Origin: DATARH01 sp036008175
GTDB lineage: Bacteria > Pseudomonadota > Alphaproteobacteria > ATCC43930 > CGMCC-115725
Direction of reading: 5' to 3'
Assembly (NCBI GenBank): GCA_036008175.1
Contig: DASYOB010000129.1
Span: 1-6,085, forward strand
DNA length: 6,085 bases
The translations under genes and the position numbers were made by a program. Below, in pieces: positions 1 to 5,700 of the stretch; positions within the stretch are counted from its first letter, which is position 1; each line of letters begins with the position of its first letter. The notes under the pieces were generated by a model that was not told where the DNA came from, did not search any database, and saw only the letters and a program-made list of their open reading frames with translations.

Positions 1-157
1 CACCCCGGCGCAGATCACCGAGACATTAAAGAAGGTCGAGGCCGCCGGTCTCGACGAGGTGATCCTCTACGTCAATGTCGGATTGAAGCCGCACGCCCAG
101 GTCAAGGACGAGATGGCGCGGTTCATGACCGAGGTCGCGCCGAACTTTGCTGGCTAG
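1..157 (+). CDS. LLM-class flavin-dependent oxidoreductase, C-terminal fragment
   Basis: The reading frame is open from base 2 and ends at TAG 155-157, giving the last 51 residues of a protein whose start lies outside the window. The sequence (TPAQITETLKKVEAAGLDEV, then ILYVNVGLKPHAQVKDEMAR and a final APNFAG) matches the usual C-terminal end of luciferase-like monooxygenases, where a helix is followed by the last beta strand and helix of the TIM barrel. Family members use reduced flavin (FMNH2 or F420) to oxidise small organic substrates. The substrate cannot be judged from this end. Its stop codon overlaps the stop of the convergent toxin gene within a shared CTAG (154-157), so no terminator can lie between them. 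The family call rests on remembered C-terminal pattern only. Confidence 0.7.
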   Translation, partial: TPAQITETLKKVEAAGLDEVILYVNVGLKPHAQVKDEMARFMTEVAPNFAG

Positions 158-597
158 CCGAGGCTGATTTCCGCAAGAGGCAGAACCAGCGGCTGAAAGC
201 GGCTCGCGGTTTGCCGAGCCTTGCGAACGAGGCGATCATCGGCGGTCACCAGGCGCAGCCCCAACGCCTCCGCGACCGCCAAATACACACCGTCATAGGC
301 GGGATGGTCGAGGTCGATCGCGATCGCGGTCGCCGGCCCGATATATGCCCGCGCCGACACGACCGAGAGGTCGGCTTGTTCCAGCGTGCGCGCGGCGATT
401 TCGGCTTCCTCTTTCGTCACCTCGCCCCGGCGGACCTTCTTCGACAGGATGTTGGCGCATTCGGCGAACAGCAGATCCGGCGCCACTAACGGATGGTCGA
501 GCAACCGCTCGGCAGAATCGCTGCCACCCTCCGCGATGACCCATTTAACCGCGACGCTCGCATCGACGACCAAGCGCTCGCCGCTGCCAAGCGTCAC
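154..597 (-). CDS. vapC: Type II toxin-antitoxin system toxin, PIN-domain ribonuclease (VapC family)
   Basis: This 147-aa protein has the PIN-domain layout. The N-terminal strand reads LVVDASVAVKW with catalytic Asp12, followed by FAECANIL with Glu46, HPAYDGVYLAVAEALG with Asp102, and LVTADDRL with Asp120. These four acidic residues form the Mg2+/Mn2+ site of VapC toxins, which cut RNA, typically tRNA or rRNA, when the antitoxin is degraded. The length is normal for the family. The GTG start (595-597) overlaps the TGA of the upstream antitoxin gene as GTGA. A GAGGGA on the minus strand (609-614) lies 11 bases upstream of the start and is a plausible ribosome site, so the two genes are probably translationally coupled. 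The catalytic site looks intact. The RNA target is unknown. Confidence 0.92.
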   Translation of the reverse strand: MTLGSGERLVVDASVAVKWVIAEGGSDSAERLLDHPLVAPDLLFAECANILSKKVRRGEVTKEEAEIAARTLEQADLSVVSARAYIGPATAIAIDLDHPAYDGVYLAVAEALGLRLVTADDRLVRKARQTASRFQPLVLPLAEISLG

Positions 598-830
598 CGT
601 TCGTCGCGTCCCTCGCGCTGCAGGATCTCGGCCGGGGTTTGCGCTCGACCGGCCGTCAGCGAGCGGACCCGCGCCGCCAACTCCTTAAAGGAGCGCCGGG
701 GCTCATCTGTCAGCGCTTGGCGCAGAATCTCGCGGTGCTCCGCTTCGGCGGATCTGCCGTGCTCCGCGGCGCGCCGCTTCAGCCTTGCGACGATTTCCTC
801 TTCAAGTTTGCGGACAATCAACTGAGCCAT
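594..830 (-). CDS. FitA/VapB-like ribbon-helix-helix antitoxin
   Basis: This 78-aa protein begins MAQLIVRKLEEEIVARLKRR and continues AAEHGRSAEAEHREILRQAL. That is the typical FitA-like ribbon-helix-helix fold: a DNA-contacting strand at residues 2-8 and two helices to about residue 40. Such proteins dimerise, bind their own promoter, and neutralise the PIN toxin with the C-terminal tail (here about residues 45-78, rich in Arg and Glu). An in-frame ATG exists upstream at 903-905. I chose the ATG at 828-830 because the family begins exactly at MAQL and because the longer form would read through the promoter and operator at 840-893. It is the first gene of the operon with vapC, with a GTGA overlap. 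The symbol is left open because fitA and vapB are both used for this type. Confidence 0.88.
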   Translation of the reverse strand: MAQLIVRKLEEEIVARLKRRAAEHGRSAEAEHREILRQALTDEPRRSFKELAARVRSLTAGRAQTPAEILQREGRDER

Positions 831-839
831 TGCAAGACG

Positions 840-874
840 CAATAAGATAGCATTGATAGCAACGTTATCTATTG
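840..874. promoter_or_regulatory. Candidate antitoxin operator (nested inverted repeats)
   Basis: CAATAAGATA (840-849) faces TATCTATTG (866-874) as an imperfect inverted repeat. Inside it, GATAGC appears twice as a direct repeat (846-851 and 855-860). A further GATA/TATC symmetric pair (855-858 and 866-869) frames AACGTT. The block is far more AT-rich than its surroundings and covers the -10 box and transcription start of the antitoxin operon. This is where a ribbon-helix-helix antitoxin would be expected to bind for autorepression. The repeats are directly visible; the operator role is inferred. Confidence 0.5.
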
Positions 875-893
875 TCGACCGCTCGCCTGTCAA
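864..893 (-). promoter_or_regulatory. Sigma-70-type promoter of the toxin-antitoxin operon
   Basis: On the minus strand a perfect TTGACA (888-893) is followed, 18 bases on, by GATAAC (864-869). The overlapping hexamer TAGATA (866-871) gives a 16-base spacer instead. Either -10 would start transcription near 855-858, leaving a short leader of about 27 bases before the antitoxin ATG. Just upstream, the nonamer CCGGATCGC occurs twice (895-903 and 906-914) and could be a second binding site. The -35 is a full consensus match and the -10 is moderate. Confidence 0.6.
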
Positions 894-930
894 CCCGGAT
901 CGCATCCGGATCGCCCGCCCCTGACGTGGT

Positions 931-955
931 TAAAAAAATCCTCGCTTGTGTGAGG
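931..955 (-). terminator. Weak Rho-independent terminator-like hairpin
   Basis: Read on the minus strand, CCTC (952-955) pairs with GAGG (940-943) around a 8-base loop region that can add one further C-G pair. It is followed directly by A and seven T residues (932-938). It could stop transcripts arriving from the minus-strand serine hydrolase gene before they enter the toxin-antitoxin operon. The stem is short, so this may be chance. Confidence 0.22.
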
Positions 956-1027
956 TGCTTCACATTGTCGCTGGCCCGGCTCGGTTAACCTCTCCGCACC
1001 GGTCGAAATTAACGATCATGCTTTTTC

Positions 1028-1405
1028 GTGGTGACGACCATGCGACGCACAGCACCAATGCGATGGCTCGAGGCGGCGGAGGCAAGGCGGGTTTTCCTAG
1101 TCGACGCTGAAACGAAACCCCCTCCCGCCGAGAACGGCGGCGGACAGGAATTTCCGTTGGTCACGAAGGCGACGCTAACCGTCCTTGTGGCAAGGATGAC
1201 CGGACGCTTGGCGCGTGCGGCACGGGCGCAGCCAGCCGCCGGCGCAAACGACGAGCCGGCGGACGGCTGCGACGACACCGCGCCGTCGTGGATCGCGATC
1301 GGCTGCGGCGGCGCGCCTTACCGGATCGCCCGGGCCGCTTCGGCGGGCGCGGTGCCGTCGGTCTACGCCCCGTCGTATTCGCGCGAGACGTCACTGTTGG
1401 TGTAG
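1028..1405 (+). CDS. Hypothetical protein, family not recognised
   Basis: This is a 125-aa open frame from GTG 1028; an ATG at 1040 is an equally good start, and neither has a clear ribosome site. I do not recognise the protein. The case for coding is base composition. In the second half (about the last 56 codons) I counted GC of roughly 66%, 68% and over 90% at codon positions 1, 2 and 3, the pattern of real genes in a GC-rich genome. The first half is less biased. The protein has no signal peptide or membrane segment. It has an Ala/Arg-rich middle (LARAARAQPAAGAN), an acidic stretch (DEPADGCDD) and a hydrophobic patch SWIAIGCGGAPYRIA. The gene ends 19 bases before the convergent hydrolase stop. 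If it is not real, bases 831-1424 hold no gene. Confidence 0.42.
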   Translation: MVTTMRRTAPMRWLEAAEARRVFLVDAETKPPPAENGGGQEFPLVTKATLTVLVARMTGRLARAARAQPAAGANDEPADGCDDTAPSWIAIGCGGAPYRIARAASAGAVPSVYAPSYSRETSLLV

Positions 1406-1424
1406 TCCGACAGCCAAGGGCATG

Positions 1425-2531
1425 TTAGCGGGCGAGCGCGGCCATCGCCCGCTGCATGAACCCGTCGCGCGTGGCCGGGTCGATCCAGCGTAGGACCGCG
1501 ACAATGTCGTTCGCCGGATCGATCCAGGTCAGATTGCCGCCGGCGCCGCTGGCGAAATAGCTTGCGGCCGAGGCGCTCGGATAGAGACGGCGATCGGTGT
1601 TGAGCCACCAGAGATAGCCGTATTGCCGGTATAGCGGACAGGGCTCGCGCATCCGCTCGATCCAGGCCTCGGACAGAATCCGCCTGCCAGCCCACGCGCC
1701 GCCGCGGAGCAGCATCAGGCCGATGCGGGCCTGGTCGCGGGCGTGGATGAAGACGCCGCCGCCCCAATGCGAGCCGCCGGATACCGATTGCACCGGCTCG
1801 CCATCGAGCTCGACGTAGGAATTGCGGTAGCCGTGCCATTCCCAATCGGCGGAGGCACCGATCGGCTCCATCACCAGCTCGCGGAAGACTTCCGGCAGCG
1901 GCCGCCGCCACAGCCGCAGCAGCGCGAGTGCCAGCCGGTTGACCCGCACGTCGTTGTATTCCCAGAAACTCCCCGGCGCCTGAAGCTCGCGATACGTGCC
2001 TTTAGTGCCGAGGGATGGGCGGCCGCCGACGCTGCGGTTGCGGTCGATCAGATCGGGCTTGCCCCACAGTTCGCCTTCCCATTCCGAGGTCTGCTGCAAC
2101 AGGTGACGCCAGCTGATGCGGTGGTTGTGCGGCGGGTCGAACCCGCCATCATCGACCGTGCGCCGCACCGGCTCGTCGAGATCGCGGATCAATCCGCGAT
2201 CCCAGGCGATGCCGGCGAGTATCGACAGATAGCTCTTGGCGACGCTGAAGGTCTGGTCGATCTGGCCGGTGTCGCCCCATTCGGCGACGATCCGGCCCTG
2301 GCGCAGCAGCAGGCCGTTCGGGGCGCCGCGCGGGCGCACCGGGCCGAGCGCCTCGTTCCAGGGCGGCTTCTCGCCGAAATCGGTCTCGACGATATGGGCG
2401 AGATCGCGCCCCCAGGGCGTCTCGTGCTCGGCGGCGAACCGGGCCGCGTCGGCGATCGCGGCGGGATCGAGGCCGGTAGCCGCCGGCTCGCCGTGCTCCC
2501 ATGCGGGATGCGGCGCGGGAAAATAGGACAT
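1425..2531 (-). CDS. Serine hydrolase of the beta-lactamase (class C / NylB-like) family
   Basis: This 368-aa protein has the beta-lactamase/transpeptidase-like fold. Visible motifs are the nucleophile S96-V-A-K99 (in QTFSVAKS), followed by a helix YLSILAGIAWDRGLI. Next come LDEPVRRTV and the HLLQQTSEW segment typical of this family, the second motif Y192-N193-D194 (in WEYNDVRVN), and a C-terminal FASGAGGN near 327-333 in place of KTG. Family members hydrolyse esters, amides or D-amino peptides through an acyl-serine intermediate; 6-aminohexanoate-dimer hydrolase and EstB are relatives. The substrate cannot be deduced. There is no signal peptide, so the enzyme is probably cytoplasmic and unlikely to be a drug-resistance beta-lactamase. 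The ATG at 2529-2531 has a weak upstream GAGA. The stop is TAA (1425-1427). Confidence 0.88.
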   Translation of the reverse strand: MSYFPAPHPAWEHGEPAATGLDPAAIADAARFAAEHETPWGRDLAHIVETDFGEKPPWNEALGPVRPRGAPNGLLLRQGRIVAEWGDTGQIDQTFSVAKSYLSILAGIAWDRGLIRDLDEPVRRTVDDGGFDPPHNHRISWRHLLQQTSEWEGELWGKPDLIDRNRSVGGRPSLGTKGTYRELQAPGSFWEYNDVRVNRLALALLRLWRRPLPEVFRELVMEPIGASADWEWHGYRNSYVELDGEPVQSVSGGSHWGGGVFIHARDQARIGLMLLRGGAWAGRRILSEAWIERMREPCPLYRQYGYLWWLNTDRRLYPSASAASYFASGAGGNLTWIDPANDIVAVLRWIDPATRDGFMQRAMAALAR

Positions 2532-2688
2532 TCGGCTATCTCGCTGCTGTTAGACTTGATTTTTGCCGGATCGGTACGACCTCGTAACTCATCCGCGCCA
2601 ATAAAACCCTCCCGCGGCGGCGATTCGCCGGGAAGATCGGCACGGAGCATGTTAAAATGGCGCCACGCGCAGATTCCGGGGTCGTCAC
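2532..2688. promoter_or_regulatory. Divergent intergenic region between the hydrolase and tatA
   Basis: This 157-base stretch separates two divergent genes and should hold promoters for both. On the plus strand TAAAAT (2653-2658) is a good -10 match 30 bases before the tatA ATG, but no convincing -35 sits upstream of it. A palindrome CGGCGATTCGCCG (2618-2630, six-base arms) could be a regulator site or a small repeat. No promoter was convincing for the hydrolase on the minus strand. Confidence 0.3.
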
Positions 2689-2949
2689 ATGGGTTCGATG
2701 AGTTTGATGCATTGGATGGTGGTGCTGGCCATTGTCCTGGTCCTGTTCGGCGCCGGCAAGCTGCCCCGGGTCATGGGCGATTTCGCTAAGGGCATCAAGG
2801 CGTTCAAGGCTGGCATGAAGGAAGAGGATGAGCCCGGCGCGGCCAACCCGACGGCGCAAGTGGCGCCACCGTCTGGGGCGACCACCGCCACCATGGGCCC
2901 GACAGGTGCGACCGCCGGTATTGCCGATCGGCCGCACGAACACGCCTAG
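2689..2949 (+). CDS. tatA: Sec-independent protein translocase subunit TatA
   Basis: This 86-aa protein has the full TatA plan. A short N-terminus leads into one membrane segment (about residues 8-20, MHWMVVLAIVLVLF), then the F20-G21 hinge, GKLP at 23-26, an amphipathic helix (VMGDFAKGIKAFKAGM, 28-43), and an acidic then low-complexity Ala/Thr/Pro tail ending HEHA. TatA oligomers form the pore or membrane-thinning patch that moves folded, twin-arginine-signal proteins across the inner membrane, working with TatB and TatC. GDFAKGIKAFK favours TatA over TatB. A start at the second ATG (2698) is possible, but the MGSMS opening is common in alphaproteobacterial TatA. No tatB or tatC follows, so this is a solitary copy. 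Its stop is in the same frame as the downstream SET gene. Confidence 0.93.
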   Translation: MGSMSLMHWMVVLAIVLVLFGAGKLPRVMGDFAKGIKAFKAGMKEEDEPGAANPTAQVAPPSGATTATMGPTGATAGIADRPHEHA

Positions 2950-2979
2950 GACGGAATAACGGCCGGCCGGCCGGAACGC

Positions 2980-3408
2980 GTGGCCGGCGCCGCCGCGCGC
3001 ATTGGTCGCGCCCCGCAGCCGCCGCGGCCAAGCACGAACAATCTCCTCGACATCCGTAATGACCCAGCGAAAGGTCGCGGCGTCTTCGCTGCGGCGCCGA
3101 TAGCCAAGGGAACCGTGGTCGAAGCCGCGCCGGTGGTCGTCGTGCCGCCGGAGCAGCGCCGGCTGCTCGATAAGACCATCCTCCACGATTACTACTTCCA
3201 GTGGGATGACGGCCCCGAGGGCGACGGGCGCGGCGCGGTCGCGCTCGGCCTTGTCTCGCTGTGCAACCATTCGCGCCGGCCGAACGCACGGGTGTGGCGC
3301 AATGAGGAGCGAGACACGCTCGATCTTGTCGCCCTCGCCGCGATCGCCGCCGGCGAGGAAATCACGATCGATTACAAATGCACACTCTGGTTCGAGCCGC
3401 AGGACTAG
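2980..3408 (+). CDS. SET-domain protein (putative protein-lysine N-methyltransferase)
   Basis: This 142-aa protein is essentially one SET domain. After a Pro/Ala-rich N-terminus of about 20 residues come GRGVFA (32-37, S-adenosylmethionine loop), a variable insert, L94-C-N96-H97-S98 with P101-N102, and EEITIDY (126-132) with the terminal Tyr. These are the SET signature motifs that build the cofactor pocket and lysine channel. Compact bacterial SET proteins methylate lysine on unknown proteins; the target here is unknown. Cys95 replaces the Phe usually seen before NHS. Only one start is possible, GTG 2980, with a weak GGAA three bases upstream. The gene lies 30 bases after tatA in the same frame and upstream of moxR, so it may be in one transcript with both. 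Confidence 0.85.
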   Translation: MAGAAARIGRAPQPPRPSTNNLLDIRNDPAKGRGVFAAAPIAKGTVVEAAPVVVVPPEQRRLLDKTILHDYYFQWDDGPEGDGRGAVALGLVSLCNHSRRPNARVWRNEERDTLDLVALAAIAAGEEITIDYKCTLWFEPQD

Positions 3409-3480
3409 CGCCGTCACGCTGGCGTCCGGCGACGGCCTCGGGTTATGTCATCGCCGGTAACGGCAATGGGCGGCAGCTTC

Positions 3481-4329
3481 ATGCAACGTTTCGAGGGCAC
3501 CGATACTTACGTCGCGACGCAGGATCTGCAGGTCGCGGTCAACGCGGCGATCGCGCTCGAACGCCCGCTGTTGATCAAGGGCGAGCCGGGCACCGGCAAG
3601 ACCATTCTCGCGCATGAGGTCGCCAAGGCGCTCGGGAAAGAGCTGATCACCTGGCACATCAAATCGACCACCAAGGCGATGCAGGGGCTTTACGAATACG
3701 ACGCGGTCTCGCGCCTGCGCGACGGCCAGCTCGGCGACGAGCGGGTGCACGACATCGCCAACTACATCAAGCCCGGCAAGTTGTGGGACGCGTTTACCGC
3801 GGACGAAGCGCCGGTATTGCTGATCGATGAGATCGACAAAGCGGATATCGAGTTCCCGAACGATCTGCTGCTCGAACTCGACCGGATGGAGTTCTTCGTC
3901 TATGAGCTGAAGCAGACGATCGTCGCCAAGCAGCGGCCGATCGTCATGATTACCTCGAACAACGAAAAGGAATTGCCCGACGCCTTTTTGCGCCGCTGTT
4001 TCTTCCACTACATCCGGTTTCCCGACCGCGAGACAATGCAGCGCATCATCGACGTGCATTTCCCCGGGCTGCAGCACGATCTCGTGCACGAGGCGCTGAC
4101 GATCTTCTACGACATCCGCGAGGTGCCGGGGCTGAAGAAGAAGCCCTCGACCTCCGAATTGCTCGATTGGCTGAAGCTGCTCTTGGTCGAGGACATCCCG
4201 CCCGAAATATTGCGCACGCGCGATCCGAAAAAGCTGATCCCGCCATTGCACGGCGCGCTGTTGAAGAACGAGCAGGATGTCCACCTGTTCGAGCGCCTCG
4301 CCTTCCTGAACCGGCGAGAGCGGGGGTGA
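3481..4329 (+). CDS. MoxR-type AAA+ ATPase
   Basis: The product is 282 aa from the chosen ATG at 3481 (MQRFEGTDTYVATQDL, the usual family N-terminus). The frame also offers ATG 3445, giving 294 aa; residue numbers here follow that longer form. Motifs are Walker A G46-EPGTGKT53, Walker B LLIDEID with D128 and E129, sensor 1 in ITSNNE (169-174), the arginine-finger pair in AFLRRCFF (R183, R184), and a conserved C-terminal PGLKKKPSTSELLDW. MoxR ATPases are cytoplasmic hexameric ATP-driven remodellers that help mature or insert metal cofactors into client enzymes, usually with a VWA-domain partner. That partner follows 169 bases downstream. The two resemble CoxD/CoxE of CO dehydrogenase maturation in type, but no client enzyme gene is in the window. 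All catalytic motifs are intact. Confidence 0.93.
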   Translation: MQRFEGTDTYVATQDLQVAVNAAIALERPLLIKGEPGTGKTILAHEVAKALGKELITWHIKSTTKAMQGLYEYDAVSRLRDGQLGDERVHDIANYIKPGKLWDAFTADEAPVLLIDEIDKADIEFPNDLLLELDRMEFFVYELKQTIVAKQRPIVMITSNNEKELPDAFLRRCFFHYIRFPDRETMQRIIDVHFPGLQHDLVHEALTIFYDIREVPGLKKKPSTSELLDWLKLLLVEDIPPEILRTRDPKKLIPPLHGALLKNEQDVHLFERLAFLNRRERG

Positions 4330-4348
4330 TTCAAGGCGTGGCCGCAAA

Positions 4349-4478
4349 CCCCTCTCCCGCACCGCGGGAGAGGGAGGGACCCGGCCCGAAGGGCTGGGAG
4401 GGTGAGGGTATAGCAAGCCGCGCCACCCTCACCCGCCTCGCAGCGCTCGGCACCCTCTCCCGCATTGCGGGAGAGGGG
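4349..4478. repeat. Compound palindromic intergenic repeat (REP/BIME-like)
   Basis: Four stem-loops are packed in 130 bases. Two identical outer hairpins carry the 11-base arms CCCTCTCCCGC / GCGGGAGAGGG, at 4350-4374 (loop ACC) and 4453-4477 (loop ATT). Between them are CCCGGCCC/GGGCTGGG (4380-4398, GAA loop, one G-T pair) and GGGTGAGGGT/ACCCTCACCC (4400-4434, ten-base perfect arms, 15-base loop). The arrangement is roughly mirror-symmetric, so the whole unit is itself a large palindrome. Elements of this look are spread through Bradyrhizobium-type genomes between genes. It fills the gap between moxR and the VWA gene; its RNA form would be strongly folded and may separate expression of the two. 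No T-run follows, so it is not a standard terminator. Confidence 0.85.
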
Positions 4479-4498
4479 CTTAGCTGCGGCTGAACGCC

Positions 4499-5674
4499 GT
4501 GTTCATCTCCTTCTTTCTGGAATTGCGCGCGGCCAAGGTGCCGGCATCGTTGCGCGAGTTCCTGACGTTGATGGAGGCGATGCAGCGCCATGTCGCGCTG
4601 TTCGACATCGACGAATTCTACTTTCTGGCGCGTGTGACATTGGTGAAGGACGAGCGCCACCTCGATCGCTTCGACCGCGTGTTCGGTCACTGCTTCAACG
4701 GCATCGAAACCCCGTCCGACCCGCAGACCGAACTCCCCGAGGAATGGCTCAGGAAACTCGGCGAGCGCTATCTGACCGAGGAAGAGAAGCAACTCGTCGA
4801 ATCGCTCGGCGGCTGGGAAAAGCTGATGGAGACGCTGCGGCAGCGCCTCGTCGAGCAGCAGGACCGGCACCAGGGCGGCAAGAAATGGATCGGCACGCTC
4901 GGCACCTCGCCCTTCGGCGCGCATGGTTACAATCCAGAAGGCATCCGCATCGGGCCGAAATCGGCCGGCAACCGCACCGCGGTCAAGGTTTGGGACAAGC
5001 GCGAGTTCCGCAACCTCGACGACACCGTCGAGCTCGGCACCCGCAACATCAAGCTGGCATTGCGCCGGCTACGCCAGTTCGCGCGCCAGGGCGCCGAACT
5101 GGAGCTCGATCTCCCCGGCACGGTGCGCTCGACCGCACACAATGCCGGCTGGCTCGATCTCAAGATGGTGCCGGAGCGGCATAACGCGGTGAAGCTGCTA
5201 CTGTTTCTCGATGTCGGCGGGTCGATGGACGACCACATCCGGATCTGCGAGGAGCTGTTCTCGGCGGCGCGCGGCGAGTTCAAGCACCTCGAGCACTTCT
5301 ATTTTCACAACTGCCTCTACGACACGGTGTGGAAGGATTCGCGCCGGCGCCATGTCGAGCAGATCGAGGTGATGGAGATCCTGCGCACCTACGACCCGGC
5401 GCACAAACTCGTGCTGGTCGGCGACGCCAGCATGAGCCCATACGAGATCGAGAAGGAGGGCGGCAGCGTCGAGCGCTGGAACGAGGAGCCGGGCCAGGTC
5501 TGGATGCGACGCCTGCTCGACGCCTACCCGAAGGCGGTATGGCTCAACCCGGTGCCGGAGAAATATTGGGGCGGCACGATCAGCATCGGCATGATCCGCC
5601 GGTTGATGGAAGACCGCATGTTCCCCTTAACCCTCGACGGCATCGACCGCGGGATGCGGGAACTGACGCGATAG
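4499..5674 (+). CDS. CoxE-like VWA-domain protein, partner of MoxR ATPase
   Basis: This 391-aa protein matches the CoxE-like VWA family in length and sequence. It begins MFISFFLELRAAKVPASLRE, continues LARVTLVKDERHLDRFDRVF (44-63), has a Gly-rich linker (HQGGKKWIGTLGTSPFGAHG, 124-143) and KVWDKREFRNLDDTVELGTR (163-182), and ends with a VWA domain from about residue 230. The metal-binding MIDAS motif is D238-V-G-G-S242, with a later Asp at VGDASMSPYE (D309). VWA proteins of this type bind clients and a divalent metal while the MoxR ATPase supplies energy. The GTG start at 4499 is supported by the family opening MFI-FFLELR; no strong ribosome site is seen, and the repeat ends 20 bases upstream. 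It is cytoplasmic, with no membrane segment. The gene is intact; its client is unknown. Confidence 0.92.
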   Translation: MFISFFLELRAAKVPASLREFLTLMEAMQRHVALFDIDEFYFLARVTLVKDERHLDRFDRVFGHCFNGIETPSDPQTELPEEWLRKLGERYLTEEEKQLVESLGGWEKLMETLRQRLVEQQDRHQGGKKWIGTLGTSPFGAHGYNPEGIRIGPKSAGNRTAVKVWDKREFRNLDDTVELGTRNIKLALRRLRQFARQGAELELDLPGTVRSTAHNAGWLDLKMVPERHNAVKLLLFLDVGGSMDDHIRICEELFSAARGEFKHLEHFYFHNCLYDTVWKDSRRRHVEQIEVMEILRTYDPAHKLVLVGDASMSPYEIEKEGGSVERWNEEPGQVWMRRLLDAYPKAVWLNPVPEKYWGGTISIGMIRRLMEDRMFPLTLDGIDRGMRELTR

Positions 5675-5675
5675 T

Positions 5676-5700
5676 CCCCCTCCCCCCGCCCCGGGGGGGG
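5676..5700. repeat. C-run/G-run tract after the VWA gene
   Basis: Directly after the VWA stop, runs of five, six and four C are followed by eight G (5693-5700). CCCCCC (5682-5687) can pair with the G-run to form a very strong hairpin, but no T-run follows. It may be a decayed relative of the CCCTC...GAGGG hairpins upstream of the VWA gene. Such a homopolymer stretch is also prone to sequencing and replication slippage. Confidence 0.45.

Noticed and set aside
1743..2789. A 348-codon open frame on the plus strand opposite the serine hydrolase gene
   Set aside because: Its protein matches nothing and is the mirror of a clear enzyme with catalytic motifs; long antisense frames are common in GC-rich genes.
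2961..2974. GGCC tandem run before the SET gene
   Set aside because: A short GC-rich simple repeat in a GC-rich genome; no further structure around it.
2536..3417. A 293-codon minus-strand frame opposite tatA and the SET gene
   Set aside because: It spans two recognised plus-strand genes and has no family features; low-complexity Arg/Gly-rich stretches indicate a shadow.
3448..4416. A 322-codon minus-strand frame opposite moxR
   Set aside because: It is antisense to a MoxR ATPase with all motifs intact, and its N-terminal part translates the palindromic repeat.
4350..4477. CRISPR array or Rho-independent terminator
   Set aside because: The repeated 25-base units are self-complementary hairpins with only two copies and no regular spacers, and no T-run follows either stem.
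4465..5184. A 239-codon plus-strand frame overlapping the VWA gene
   Set aside because: It starts inside the repeat and lies in the +1 frame of the VWA gene; the protein is Arg/Ala-rich with no recognisable domain.
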